A DNA stretch of 64,000 nt, taken from Massilibacillus massiliensis (lineage in GTDB: Bacteria > Bacillota > Negativicutes > FLKF01). Location: assembly GCF_900086705.1 (NCBI RefSeq), contig NZ_LT575483.1:1259534-1323533 (forward strand). Reading direction: 5' to 3'. The notes beneath the pieces were generated by a model. The model searched no databases, was not told where the DNA came from, and saw only the letters and a list, made by a program, of their open reading frames with translations. Of the stretch, positions 42,732-51,504 are shown one piece after another (the first letter of the stretch is position 1; each line of letters starts with the position of its first letter). Position numbers and translations under genes: made by a program.

Positions 42732-42759
42732 TATTATCATTTTTGTTAAAATGATAATA
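42732..42759 (+). promoter_or_regulatory. RpiR-type operator before the regulator gene
   Basis: TATTATCATTTT and AAAATGATAATA are perfect inverted copies around TGTT, 32 bases before the start of the regulator gene. The core equals that of the palindrome at 40865. This predicts autoregulation plus control of the gluconate genes. Confidence 0.65.
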
Positions 42760-42791
42760 CTTTATCATAAATATTTCATTATTAGAAAGAG

Positions 42792-43658
42792 ATGAATCTT
42801 TTGAACAATACAAACGAAAAACCAATCATATCTTTTTTACTTCCCTACTACAATAACTTTACAAAAACAGAAAAACGCATTGCCCAATATATTTCAAATA
42901 GTCCCGAGGAAGTAGTTCGCCAGACAATCTCTGAGATTGCCGAAAATACCGATGCCTCAGAGATCACAGTATCTCGTTTCTGTAATAAAGCTGGCTTCAG
43001 CGGATTACAAGATTTAAAACTCTCTCTGGCAAGCGAAATTTTTACCCCGCTAGAATCGGTAATGCAAGATATCCAGCAGGAGGATTCTTGTGAAGAAATC
43101 GCTGTTAAATTATTTACAAATATTTCCGATGGATTGCAAGACACCTTGAAAATTATAAATTACGAAGCGGTAGAACAAGCGGTAGAGGCAATTGATCAAG
43201 CCTACAAGATCGATATTTATGCTTTCGGCATGTCCGGCGTAGTTGCGCATGATATCGAAAATCATTTGCTTAGGTTTGCCAAACCGGTCCGTGCATTTTA
43301 CGATCTGCAGATGCAAGCAACTTCCGCTGTCATGTTGACTGAACAGGATGTCGTCATCGCCATTTCTCATACAGGCTCAAACCTTGATTTGATGAAATCT
43401 GTAGAACTTGCCAAAAAATCTGGTGCTACTGTAATTGCAATTACCAGTCATTTAAACTCACCTTTAAGTAAAATTTCGGATATCGTCTTAAGCGGTATGG
43501 GCAGAGAAGTAAATTATCGTTCAGAATCCACGGCTTCTCGATTGGTTCACTTAGCAATCTGCGATTTAGTCTATACAAAATTAATTACGAAAAATCTCGA
43601 TCAATATACACAAAATGTTACAAAAATGCGTCGAGAAATTGCAAAGCATCGCTCATAA
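42792..43658 (+). CDS. RpiR-family transcriptional regulator
   Basis: A 288-residue regulator with an N-terminal HTH_6 domain (about 15-95; KTEKRIAQYISNSPEEVVRQ, then the recognition helix in ASEITVSRFCNKAGFSGLQD) and a C-terminal SIS sugar-phosphate-binding domain (about 130-270; IYAFGMSGVVAHDIENHLL, AISHTGSNLDLMKSVELAKK). It senses a phosphorylated sugar acid, probably 6-phosphogluconate or KDPG, and controls the divergent cluster. The start is a TTG at 42800 or an ATG at 42792, which has AAAGAGATG nearby; the ATG with MNLLNN is preferred. Confidence 0.9.
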   Translation: MNLLNNTNEKPIISFLLPYYNNFTKTEKRIAQYISNSPEEVVRQTISEIAENTDASEITVSRFCNKAGFSGLQDLKLSLASEIFTPLESVMQDIQQEDSCEEIAVKLFTNISDGLQDTLKIINYEAVEQAVEAIDQAYKIDIYAFGMSGVVAHDIENHLLRFAKPVRAFYDLQMQATSAVMLTEQDVVIAISHTGSNLDLMKSVELAKKSGATVIAITSHLNSPLSKISDIVLSGMGREVNYRSESTASRLVHLAICDLVYTKLITKNLDQYTQNVTKMRREIAKHRS

Positions 43659-43726
43659 AGAGACTTGTACTTTTGGCATTACCCCGAAAATATCAAAAAG
43701 GCTAGGCCTCAGGCCTCCGAATACTT

Positions 43727-43805
43727 GAAAAAAGACCAACTTACAAAATCCTAAACTCGTTTCGCTCAAACAAACGGATTTTTTAACGTAAGTTGCTCTT
43801 TTTTC
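43727..43805. terminator. long bidirectional terminator hairpin, member 1
   Basis: GAAAAAAGACCAACTTAC pairs with GTAAGTTGCTCTTTTTTC over 18 positions with a single mismatch, and an inner AAATCC/GGATTT stem extends it. A/T tails on both strands let it end transcripts from rpiR (plus) and from the alcohol dehydrogenase (minus). Closely related hairpins lie at 46596 and 56077. Confidence 0.75.
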
Positions 43806-43854
43806 ATTTTTTCGGAATGTATTTCTCCGGAAAAGACCAGCAGTGAACAAAAAA

Positions 43855-43879
43855 ACTGCCGCACTTATAGTGCGGCAGT
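43855..43879. terminator. short perfect hairpin between terminator and palindrome R1
   Basis: ACTGCCGCAC and GTGCGGCAGT form a perfect 10-bp stem around TTATA, preceded by an A-run that becomes a U-run on the minus transcript. It therefore can terminate the alcohol dehydrogenase mRNA. The equivalent position in the second composite holds the hairpin at 46723. Confidence 0.7.
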
Positions 43880-43933
43880 CAGCGTAAACAAATAACATAT
43901 TTATAGCAATACTCAGAATATGCTATCCTCATT

Positions 43934-44100
43934 CCACTTATAAATTAGTACGAAGATAGATTGCCGGTTGGCAAGAAGTGCTTAGCTGCTAGGCACAGCA
44001 AGGGGTTGCAAAGGAGTCGTACTTTCGTACGTCGACGAGCAGCACCTTGCTGTAACGACGCAGATGAGCGCTTATCGCCGATCCGCAACCTATTTGTCTT
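43934..44100. repeat. long palindromic repeat R1 (about 165 bp)
   Basis: It starts CCACTTATAAATTAGTACGA, contains the near-central TCGTACTTTCGTACGTCGAC, and ends CCTATTTGTC. Left and right arms are largely inverted copies: CAGCAAGGGG on the left pairs with CACCTTGCTG on the right, and AGAAGTGCTTAGCTGC with GCAGATGAGCGCTTAT. Related copies are at 46813, 61937 and, incomplete, at 49342 and 61803. It ends 17 bases from the stop of the alcohol dehydrogenase gene. Confidence 0.8.
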
Positions 44101-44116
44101 AGTCCGCGGTAGTCTA

Positions 44117-45307
44117 TTATACATTCGCCATATGATAAATTTTCTTAATATCTTCTGCATACAATGGTTTTAGCGAACCCACAACACGTTTGCCGAAATA
44201 CACGCATTTATTCGCCAATTCGTCAATCTGTGCATCTGTTAATTTACCTATGCCCAATTGAGAAAGATTAATTGGCATCCCAAGGGAGGTAAAGAACTCT
44301 TCCGTTTTTTTGATACCTTCTAATGCCGTAACTTCCGGATCAGAAGGATCAAGCACACAATCCCATACTTGAATTGCATATTGTACAAAACGATTTATAT
44401 CATCCTTCATCACGTATCTTGCCCACCAGCACCATACAGCAGCAAGTCCGGCACCATGTGTTACATCAAACATACCGCCTAATTCATGCTCTATTGCATG
44501 CCCTGAAAAATCTTTTTCTCCGCCTAACCCCGTTAAATTGTTATGTGATATACAACCGGACCACATAATTTCGGAACGCGCTTTATAGTTCGTTGGATCT
44601 TCCAGGCAAATTTTACCGTACCTAATGGTGTTGCGCAATACTTGCTCCGCAATACGATCACTCATTTCATTGCCCTTTTTCGCATTGAAATAACGTTCAA
44701 TCGTATGCATCATAATGTCAACAACCCCGGAGGCCGTTTGATATGGTGGCAGAGAATACATAAGTTCTGGATTCATCACTGCAAATTTAGGACGTGTCAT
44801 ATCATGATTAAAGCCTTTTTTAAACCAACCGTCTTCATTGGTGATTACGCTCGAATCACTGCTTTCACTACCGGAAGCCGCAATTGTCAACACCGCACCA
44901 ACTGGCAGACAAGCCTTCGGTACAGCTTTTTTATCGTAAATATCCCATACATCGTCAATTGATGGATTGGCAATTGCCATACCGATTGCCTTAGCCGAAT
45001 CAATGACGCTGCCGCCGCCAACGGCTAAAAGAAAATCAACATTCTCTTTCTTACAAAGTGCAATTCCTTCACGCACAAGCGATACCCTAGGATTTGGAAC
45101 AACACCTCCTAGACTTACATACGCGACCCCAGCTTCTTTAAGACTATTTTCAATGCGATCCAATAGACCTGAGCGCTTCGCACTTTGTCCGCCGTAATGA
45201 AGCAAAACCTTGCTGCCGCCCCAGCTCTTTATTTCTTGTCCAACACCGGTTTCAGTATCTTTACCAAAGATAATTTTAGTTGGAGAATAAAACTCAAAAT
45301 GATTCAT
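44117..45307 (-). CDS. iron-containing alcohol dehydrogenase (butanol dehydrogenase type)
   Basis: A 396-residue group III alcohol dehydrogenase. The NAD(P) motif is LAVGGGSVIDSAKAIG (about 92-107). Metal ligands are Asp in GVVDIMMHTIERYF (about 192-198) and three His in FSGHAIEHELGGMFDVTHGAG (positions about 262, 266 and 280). Such enzymes reduce aldehydes to alcohols with NAD(P)H during fermentation. The TIAASGSESSDSSVITNE stretch is typical for BdhA/YqhD relatives. It is a single-gene unit, with palindrome R1 and two hairpins behind it. AAAGGAAG lies before the ATG at 45307. Confidence 0.9.
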   Translation of the reverse strand: MNHFEFYSPTKIIFGKDTETGVGQEIKSWGGSKVLLHYGGQSAKRSGLLDRIENSLKEAGVAYVSLGGVVPNPRVSLVREGIALCKKENVDFLLAVGGGSVIDSAKAIGMAIANPSIDDVWDIYDKKAVPKACLPVGAVLTIAASGSESSDSSVITNEDGWFKKGFNHDMTRPKFAVMNPELMYSLPPYQTASGVVDIMMHTIERYFNAKKGNEMSDRIAEQVLRNTIRYGKICLEDPTNYKARSEIMWSGCISHNNLTGLGGEKDFSGHAIEHELGGMFDVTHGAGLAAVWCWWARYVMKDDINRFVQYAIQVWDCVLDPSDPEVTALEGIKKTEEFFTSLGMPINLSQLGIGKLTDAQIDELANKCVYFGKRVVGSLKPLYAEDIKKIYHMANV

Positions 45308-45548
45308 CTAATTACTTCCTTTCTAGATTTTTTAATCAAAATGCAGCCTTGCTTATTTGCATGTCGTATTTTACTTATATTATCATTATTTTACCACCAA
45401 AGGCTTTCTTTGCCTACCACTGTAAAAATCAACTCTTATATTAAATTACTCTATATTATGGTAATATCCTTCTAGCCTGTTATAATTATACTTAAGTAAA
45501 ACTTACCTATACAAAAAAATTTAACATAATGCAAGGAGGAAAATTGTT

Positions 45549-46412
45549 ATGAAATTGTTTCATTTTAAAGTCGAAAATGAAGTCCATTTAGGGATCAAAA
45601 CGGAGCGAGGATTTTTTGATGTAAATAGAATCGCTACGCATTATGGTCTTGATGTCCCTTTAACAATCGATCAAGTCATTGCAAAAGGAAAGAAAAGTTT
45701 ATTGCAGCTCACAGCATTAATGAACAATGCGGGGGAACCACAGTCAGAAAAAGATTTAGTCTATGGACCAGCCGTACTAGCTCCTGAAAAAATTGTCTGC
45801 GTAGGACTGAACTATAAAAGCCATACTGAAGAATGTAATCGGGATATTCCTACCTCGCCAGTTCTATTCAGCAAATTTAACAATGCATTAGCAGCACACA
45901 AACAAAGCATTACATTACCAAAGTCAGCTGAAAAATTTGATTATGAGGCAGAGTTGGTAATCGTCATGGGAAAAGAAGCTTCAAATATAAGTAAAGAAGA
46001 TGCTTTATCTTATGTATTCGGTTATACAATTGGCAACGACCTAAGTGCACGCGATTTACAGAAACGTACACCGCAATGGCTGCTAGGCAAAACCTGTGAT
46101 CATTTCGCTCCGCTTGGCCCTTACCTTGTAACGGCAGATGAGATGAAACCTGATCATTTAGATATTCAATGTACCGTAAACGGTGAAATTCGTCAATCAG
46201 CAAATACAAGTGATTTAATTTTTGACTGCGCAACCATTATCAGCTATATATCAAAACATTTTACATTAAAACCTGGTGATATCATCTTTACCGGAACACC
46301 AAGCGGTGTAATCTTAGGCTATCCAGAAGCTGAACAAAATTGGCTTAAGGCCGGTGATGAGGTAACGGTTACGATACAAAATATTGGGTCTTTGACCAAT
46401 ATATTTGCATAG
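45549..46412 (+). CDS. fumarylacetoacetate hydrolase family protein
   Basis: A 287-residue FAH-family enzyme. The N-terminal lobe (1-70) is small and variable. The catalytic domain starts KIVCVGLNYKSHTEECN (about 83-99) and contains the divalent-metal ligands Glu-Glu/Asp in KFDYEAELVIVMGKEA (about 129-144), then GYTIGNDLSARDLQ and GKTCDHFAPLGPYLV. The end has FTLKPGDIIFTGTPSGV. Members are acylpyruvate hydrolases, oxaloacetate decarboxylases or 2-keto-4-pentenoate hydratases, so the precise reaction is open. It could also process 2-keto-3-deoxy sugar acids. CAAGGAGGA precedes the ATG. Confidence 0.87.
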   Translation: MKLFHFKVENEVHLGIKTERGFFDVNRIATHYGLDVPLTIDQVIAKGKKSLLQLTALMNNAGEPQSEKDLVYGPAVLAPEKIVCVGLNYKSHTEECNRDIPTSPVLFSKFNNALAAHKQSITLPKSAEKFDYEAELVIVMGKEASNISKEDALSYVFGYTIGNDLSARDLQKRTPQWLLGKTCDHFAPLGPYLVTADEMKPDHLDIQCTVNGEIRQSANTSDLIFDCATIISYISKHFTLKPGDIIFTGTPSGVILGYPEAEQNWLKAGDEVTVTIQNIGSLTNIFA

Positions 46413-46595
46413 TAATAATTCAATAAATCTAAGATACACTACAAGAATTTTATTTGCAAAAGTCCTAATGTACTACAAAATGCGTAAGTGTCCTTTTGGC
46501 ATCGCCCAAAAGAACGAAAAGTTGAGTACCTTGACTAGGTTAAACCTTAAATTTCAACCTAACCAAGGTACTAGCCTCAAACCTCCAAAATACTT

Positions 46596-46676
46596 GAAAA
46601 AATACCGACTTGCTAAAATCTGTAAACTCGCTTCGTTCAAACAAACAGATTTTTTAACGCAAGTCGGTATTTTTTC
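46596..46676. terminator. long bidirectional terminator hairpin, member 2
   Basis: GAAAAAATACCGACTTGC pairs perfectly with GCAAGTCGGTATTTTTTC over 18 bp, and AAATCTG/CAGATTT forms an inner stem. It can end transcripts of the FAH gene (plus) and of the chemoreceptor (minus). The loop CTCGCTTCGTTCAAACAAAC is almost the same as in member 1, so the two hairpins are related and not independent. Confidence 0.8.
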
Positions 46677-46722
46677 ATCCTTCGGAACGTATTTCTACGG
46701 AAAAGGCCAGGAACTAAGAGAC

Positions 46723-46755
46723 GAAGGGTGACGCAATTTTAATGCGTCACCCTTC
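46723..46755. terminator. short perfect hairpin between terminator and palindrome R2
   Basis: GAAGGGTGACGCA and TGCGTCACCCTTC form a perfect 13-bp stem around ATTTTAA. It is in the place that the 43855 hairpin takes in the first composite, though its stem sequence is different. Confidence 0.65.
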
Positions 46756-46812
46756 AGACTGTGGACAAATAAACATGTTTATGTCGATAACTTAGAAAAT
46801 AACGAAATCCGT

Positions 46813-46979
46813 TTCACTTATAAACTAGTACGAAGATAGGTTGCAGGTTGGTGATAAGTGCTCAGCTGCTAGGCGCAGAAAGAGGTTGTGAAGGAGTCGT
46901 ACTCGTGTACGTCGACGAGCAGCCCCTTTCTGCAACAACGCAGATGAGTGCTTATCACCAACCCGCGGCCTATCTGTCC
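46813..46979. repeat. long palindromic repeat R2 (about 165 bp)
   Basis: The best-paired copy: GGTTGGTGATAAG on the left is an exact inverted copy of CTTATCACCAACC on the right, and GCAGAAAG of CTTTCTGC. The centre is TCGTACTCGTGTACGTCGAC. It ends CCTATCTGTC, 16 bases from the stop codon of the chemoreceptor gene. The 46413-46994 gap is filled by this repeat and the two hairpins before it; the open frame that crosses the gap on the plus strand (46405-46731) is an accident of the repeat. Confidence 0.85.
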
Positions 46980-46994
46980 AATAGTTTATTTACA

Positions 46995-49031
46995 TTACAC
47001 TTTAAATTTTGCAATCGCTGTCTGCAATTCTCCGGCAAGTACTGCGAGTGCCTGACTTGCGGAAGCGATTTCCTGCATAGCGGCAGATTGTTCTTGTGTG
47101 GTAGCTGATACGGTCTGTGCTTCGGCCGCATTTGTTTTTGTAGCCTTTTCAATCTGACCGATAGAATCCAGCATTGCGCCACTGCCAAAAGCCATCATCT
47201 CGATGGACTCAGAAATTGCTGAAATCTCTTGTGATAGATCACCAATTACCTGCACAATATTTTTGAAAGTTTCATCTGCTGAATGAACCGCTTCAATTCC
47301 AACATAAATGCCTTCGGTACCGGCCTTACTTGCCGCAACTGCTTTTTCCATGTCGATCTGATTACGTTTCACTAACTCAGCAATCTGTTGTGAAGACTGA
47401 TTGGATTCTTCGGCAAGTTTTCTTACTTCATCTGCAACAACAGCAAAGCCACGTCCTTGCTCACCGGCACGAGCCGCTTCAATCGCTGCATTGAGCGCAA
47501 GTAAATTCGTCTGCCCGGCAATATTGGAAATCAATTGGACAATATCGCTGATTTCCTGTGAGCCTTTTGCCAGTTCTGTAACCGCTCTTTGTATGTCAGC
47601 TGAACCTTCGCCGATTTGCTGCATTTGGTCCACAGCTTTTGCAATTGCGGAACGACCAACTTCAACTTCATTGCTCGCTTGATTCGCTGTACCGGCAATC
47701 GTCTTCGTTTTCTCGGAAATTTCCACCGCTGTTTTCGTCAATTGATCCGCAATAATATTTGCATCCTCAGCCGCAGTTGACTGGGTATCAATTCCACTTG
47801 CGATTTCGCCGATAGAACTCGCAACCCGATTTGAAGAATCTGCCGATTGACTAGCATTTGCAGTTAATTCTTCACTTGAAGCCGCTACTTTTTCCGCCTG
47901 ATTTTGGACATTCATAATCAATGTACGCAGGCTGTGCCGCATCGATTGAAAGCCTTTCGCCAATTGCCCTATTTCATCTTCAGTCTGTATGCTCAAACTT
48001 TTTTCCCGGAAATCACCATCATTAAGTGCACCGCACTCGTCGCGAATTAATTCGATTGGTTTCGCCAAACGTTTTGCAAATAGGAAAATGAAAAGAACTG
48101 CTACGATAAGGAAAAAGATTGAAACGAATAGCGTCATTTTTCCTAAAGCTGCTGCATCTCCCGCCATTTCCGCCTCCGGTGCCGTAATCACCATAACCCA
48201 CCGTTGATCATCCAGCTCAATCGGTGTCAGAACTGCAACCGATGCTACATCATCTGTTGATTTATAATAGCAGGTTGTTGCTTTTCCCGTTTCGACAACC
48301 GATTTAAATGACTGCATCAAGGCATCGTCCAGTTCCGGTACTGCGGTTTTCAACTCCGGATTAATTTTTTTCTCATTTAAATTAAGTTTGACAACAAATT
48401 CGGGATATTTATGATGTGCAATGACCGTACCTGTACGATCAGCAATAAATCCATAACCTGAATCCTTAAATTTTACTTCTTGTAGAATCTTAGATACATT
48501 ATCTAAAGTCACTGTCCCCATCATCATGCCAACCATCTGGCCATTTTGCAAGACCGGTGTGGTTAAAACAAGCACAAGTTTACCATTCACCGCAGAGACG
48601 ATAGGTTCTGGGACATAAGGTTTTTTCGTCTGCAATACTTTTTTAACGTATTCTCGATCTGCGCGATTAAAATATGTACCTTCTGAGCTTATTGCTTCAC
48701 CTTTTAAATTCGAGTAGAACAAGGTTGAAAATCCAAGACGTTTTTTTGCATCCGCTAAAAACGACATTTTAGCCTTATCATCAGCTCCCTGAAGAACTGC
48801 ATCCGTTCCTAATTCATCTAAACGAAGCATGCGTTCCTGCATGGTTGATTTTACCTGTAAAGAGAATTCTCTCCCCAAGGCGGCTGCTGTTTCATTCGCA
48901 CTTTTATTTAAAGCTTGATTCGCTAAATAATAACTAGCTGTTGATAAAATGGAAAAACTTAAAATGAATACGGGTAATAAAATAGCAAGAAATTTTATGC
49001 GAAAATTTTTAAAATTCAAATTAGCACGCAT
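46995..49031 (-). CDS. methyl-accepting chemotaxis protein with dCache sensor
   Basis: A 678-residue chemoreceptor. TM1 is about residues 12-34 ([19 protein letters not shown]). A periplasmic dCache_1 domain (about 40-290) contains [19 protein letters not shown] and a [18 protein letters not shown] ligand-pocket stretch. TM2 is about 296-320, followed by a HAMP domain and a long signalling coiled coil with the conserved tip [20 protein letters not shown] and [17 protein letters not shown] (about 505-545). dCache receptors often bind amino acids or organic acids; the ligand here is unknown. No other che gene is near, so it feeds a system elsewhere. Confidence 0.93.
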   Translation of the reverse strand: MRANLNFKNFRIKFLAILLPVFILSFSILSTASYYLANQALNKSANETAAALGREFSLQVKSTMQERMLRLDELGTDAVLQGADDKAKMSFLADAKKRLGFSTLFYSNLKGEAISSEGTYFNRADREYVKKVLQTKKPYVPEPIVSAVNGKLVLVLTTPVLQNGQMVGMMMGTVTLDNVSKILQEVKFKDSGYGFIADRTGTVIAHHKYPEFVVKLNLNEKKINPELKTAVPELDDALMQSFKSVVETGKATTCYYKSTDDVASVAVLTPIELDDQRWVMVITAPEAEMAGDAAALGKMTLFVSIFFLIVAVLFIFLFAKRLAKPIELIRDECGALNDGDFREKSLSIQTEDEIGQLAKGFQSMRHSLRTLIMNVQNQAEKVAASSEELTANASQSADSSNRVASSIGEIASGIDTQSTAAEDANIIADQLTKTAVEISEKTKTIAGTANQASNEVEVGRSAIAKAVDQMQQIGEGSADIQRAVTELAKGSQEISDIVQLISNIAGQTNLLALNAAIEAARAGEQGRGFAVVADEVRKLAEESNQSSQQIAELVKRNQIDMEKAVAASKAGTEGIYVGIEAVHSADETFKNIVQVIGDLSQEISAISESIEMMAFGSGAMLDSIGQIEKATKTNAAEAQTVSATTQEQSAAMQEIASASQALAVLAGELQTAIAKFKV

Positions 49032-49341
49032 CTATAATCACTCCTGATAACATTTTAAATTCCTAACAATAACTACATCATAACTGCATTATATTCGAAT
49101 GTTTCCGGGACTTAATCGATCTTTACTTTTTACTTACAAGACTTAAATATAAGAATCAATAAACTCCCAGATAAAAATTTTGATACTAAATCTCCTTTCA
49201 TGTTAAATTCATGTTAAATATTTATTATTTATTTTAACATAAAACAGGACAATAGTAATATAAAAATTACTAAAAATTTATAAATATAACAAAAAAACGT
49301 ATAATAGCCAAGTTTCTGATAAATAAAACTATATCTACTAC
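49032..49341. other. A/T-rich intergenic stretch before the chemoreceptor
   Basis: It has no coding frame with a ribosome site. It contains the promoter region of the chemoreceptor and AT-rich runs (TTAAATTCATGTTAAATATT near 49203). No clear operator or terminator was found. Confidence 0.4.
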
Positions 49342-49379
49342 ATCCCACTTATAAACTAGTATGAGGATAAGTTATTTGT
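49342..49379. repeat. collapsed copy R5 of the long palindrome
   Basis: CCCACTTATAAACTAGTATG followed at once by AGGATAAGTTATTTGTC equals the outer left end and the outer right end of the R family, without the palindromic centre. The right end supplies the stop codon and last codon of the MFS gene (GAC AAA TAA). It may be a deletion product, with the hairpin lost by slippage. Confidence 0.55.
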
Positions 49380-50583
49380 CAACAGCCAGCGGACTGTCTG
49401 TGTCTACCTTCTTATATACCCTCTGATAGAACCAAAAAGCATTCCCCAGCAATAATACTGCCGTAAAGAAAAACACGGATGCCATGCCGATCCAAGCCGC
49501 GATTTGTCCGCCCAAAACAGCCCCCAAAAACATACCAAAAAATTGGGCAGATTGATTATATCCATAAATTCTGCCAATGACTTCTTTCGGTGTACTCTGC
49601 TTGATTAAGCTATTAATTGAAGGTAAAAGACCTGCCGTAGCAATCCCCAATAAAAACCGTAGAAGTCCAAGCTGCCAAGGATTTTCCACAAAGGCTTGCG
49701 GAATAAAAATAATGCCTGCAGCCATTAGAGCGTAAAATAAAACTTTTTGTGGGCCAATCTGATCAGAGATTGTACCAAGTTTGGAAGCCGCAAGCATACT
49801 GGCAAATCCAGATGCCGAAAATACAAGCCCCGCAATAAGCGCAAGATGATCCGTACTTAAGGATATTTGTGCAATATAGACTGTGATAATCGGTTGAATC
49901 GACATCAGCGCCAATTGCATAACCAAGGTCGTTATAAAAAGGCAGATCGTCAGTTGGCGATTAGGTAATAAGCCCCAAACTTCACGTGAGTTTAAAACCT
50001 TTCCATCGGAAGGTGTAAAGTCTTCCTTGACTAAGAAATAAATCGCCAAAAAACCGCAAAAGCACAAACTTCCAATCACAAAAAAAGTTTCCCGATATCC
50101 AATTAATTCTGAAAGATAACCACCAACTAAAGGTCCGAGCAAGGATCCACCTACTTGCCCAGTAAACAATACCCCTAATGCCCAACCGGATTTTTCCTTA
50201 GGTGTCTGCATCGCAATCAAAGTCACCACTGCGCCTTGAAAACCAGACAAAGCCCCTTGTAAAATCCGCAAAATTACTAAATGGTATACACTTTGCGCCA
50301 AGCCCATACCTATCATAATTACAGATAACCATAAACTCGCTCTCAGCACCATCGGTTTACGTCCATACTGATCCGCCAATTTACCCCAAATAGGTGAAAA
50401 AATTGCCAAACTGATAAAGTTACAGCCAAAAATCAATCCCGCCCATTGCTCAATTTCATCTACATCATGAATTCCTAAATGTTCAACATAGAGTGGTAAA
50501 ATCGGCGCCATCTGGCTCATTCCAATAGAAACAATAAAAATTGCAACACTGCAAACCCATAAATTTCTCCGCCAAAACTCCAT
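49372..50583 (-). CDS. MFS exporter (MdtG-like multidrug family)
   Basis: A 403-residue protein with 12 predicted membrane segments. Motif A is present between TM2 and TM3 as GKLADQYGRKPMVLRA (about 63-78), and the antiporter motif C is near GQVGGSLLGPLVGGYLSE (about 143-160). A shorter motif A-like loop KLGTISDQIGPQKVL follows in the second half. This is a typical drug/H+ antiporter; the substrate cannot be told. It is a single gene whose 3' end overlaps the repeat R5. Start ATG at 50583. Confidence 0.88.
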   Translation of the reverse strand: MEFWRRNLWVCSVAIFIVSIGMSQMAPILPLYVEHLGIHDVDEIEQWAGLIFGCNFISLAIFSPIWGKLADQYGRKPMVLRASLWLSVIMIGMGLAQSVYHLVILRILQGALSGFQGAVVTLIAMQTPKEKSGWALGVLFTGQVGGSLLGPLVGGYLSELIGYRETFFVIGSLCFCGFLAIYFLVKEDFTPSDGKVLNSREVWGLLPNRQLTICLFITTLVMQLALMSIQPIITVYIAQISLSTDHLALIAGLVFSASGFASMLAASKLGTISDQIGPQKVLFYALMAAGIIFIPQAFVENPWQLGLLRFLLGIATAGLLPSINSLIKQSTPKEVIGRIYGYNQSAQFFGMFLGAVLGGQIAAWIGMASVFFFTAVLLLGNAFWFYQRVYKKVDTDSPLAVDK

Positions 50584-50655
50584 AAAAATCCTTACCCTAC
50601 TTCAATAAATTTATTTGAGAATCCAACTTCCCATTTCTTCAAAAAGCAATAAAAA

Positions 50656-50685
50656 GAGGTTCATTTCTAAATCACACTGAACCTT
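50656..50685. other. weak hairpin upstream of the MFS gene
   Basis: GAGGTTCA and TGAACCTT form a 7-8 bp stem with a 14-base loop, followed by TGTTTTCTTT on the plus strand. It may be an attenuator or just the end of the untranslated region; support is low. Confidence 0.25.
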
Positions 50686-50821
50686 TGTTTTCTTTATCTA
50701 GATTATTATATTTTTATATCATAACGCGAATGAACACTTTTTTCTATATAGAAAAACTATTTTCTGACATTATTTTCATCATACATTAAAAATTCTACAA
50801 CCTGTTTTCTCCATTTTACGT

Positions 50822-51000
50822 GGTATAATAATGTCAAAATGATGTTACGCACATCATTACATATGTACCAGCGTGCCAACAAAATAAAATATTGATGTCA
50901 ATCCATTGGGGAAATTGCTAAATCGGTGCTACTTATAAACGGTTCGCCGCCCCGCTGTCAATCTGACATTAGAGTTGATTATACTAAATAGAGGTGACTT
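50822..51000 (+). ncRNA. candidate structured leader RNA of the CBS-domain gene
   Basis: A TATAAT box at 50824 starts a leader of about 170 bases. Paired elements are visible: AATGATGT/ACATCATT (50838-50858, perfect), CAGC (50869) with GCTG (50954), and inside it GGGG (50908) with CCCC, then CGGTG (50924) with CGCCG, stacked directly on one another, and TGTCA/TGACA (50957-50969) at the end. The order GGGGAA, CGGTG, GCCCCGCTGT recalls part of a cobalamin riboswitch core, but the 3' half is missing. The class is unknown. Confidence 0.4.
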
Positions 51001-51002
51001 AA

Positions 51003-51416
51003 ATGAATATAGCTTTTTTTCTTATCGCCAAAAAAGATATCGTGTATTTACCATTACAATCTACAATGCGTCAAGCAATGGAAAAAATGGAATTTCACCG
51101 TTATACGGCGGTTCCTTTAGTCGATAAAAACGGTAAGTATGCCGGTACAATTACTGAAGGCGACTTATTATGGAAAATGAAAAATACACCGGAGCTGACG
51201 TTTTCATCTGCGGATAAAGTCATGCTCAAAGATATTCCACGCCGAATGACCAATACGCCAGTACGCATAAATGCTGAAATGGAAGATCTGCTTTCTTTGG
51301 CAATCGTACAGAACTTCGTGCCCGTTCTAGATGACAGTGACATATTTATCGGTATCATTCGCCGTCGGGAAATCATTGATTATTTTGCTAAAAATCGATC
51401 CAACAAAAAACTTTAA
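51003..51416 (+). CDS. CBS-domain pair protein
   Basis: A 137-residue protein made of two CBS repeats: residues about 10-65 (PLQSTMRQAMEKMEFHRYTA, then VDKNGKYAGTITEGDLLWKM) and about 70-130 (VRINAEMEDLLSLAIVQNF, then VLDDSDIFIGIIRRREIIDY). CBS pairs bind adenine nucleotides such as AMP, ATP or c-di-AMP and sense energy or signal state. It stands alone with no effector domain. AGAGGTGAC lies before the ATG. Its long leader has a complex fold, so it may be regulated after transcription start. Confidence 0.88.
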   Translation: MNIAFFLIAKKDIVYLPLQSTMRQAMEKMEFHRYTAVPLVDKNGKYAGTITEGDLLWKMKNTPELTFSSADKVMLKDIPRRMTNTPVRINAEMEDLLSLAIVQNFVPVLDDSDIFIGIIRRREIIDYFAKNRSNKKL

Positions 51417-51504
51417 ACTTAACGTGATCTTAATAAATACATAACAACTCCGCTCCTCTATTTTGCTTAAATAAAGGTAGAATAAGAAGAGGAGGTCTAA
51501 AAAA

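Noticed and set aside
46405-46731. Open reading frame of 108 codons on the plus strand
   Set aside because: It overlaps the FAH stop and runs through the terminator hairpin and repeat sequence without a ribosome site. Its translation follows the hairpin arms.
50881-51000. Cobalamin riboswitch upstream of the CBS gene
   Set aside because: GGGGAA, CGGTG and GCCCCGCTGT resemble the core order, but the conserved B12-box half after it is missing because the ATG follows within 50 bases, and the P4-loop bases do not fit. Kept only as an unclassified leader.
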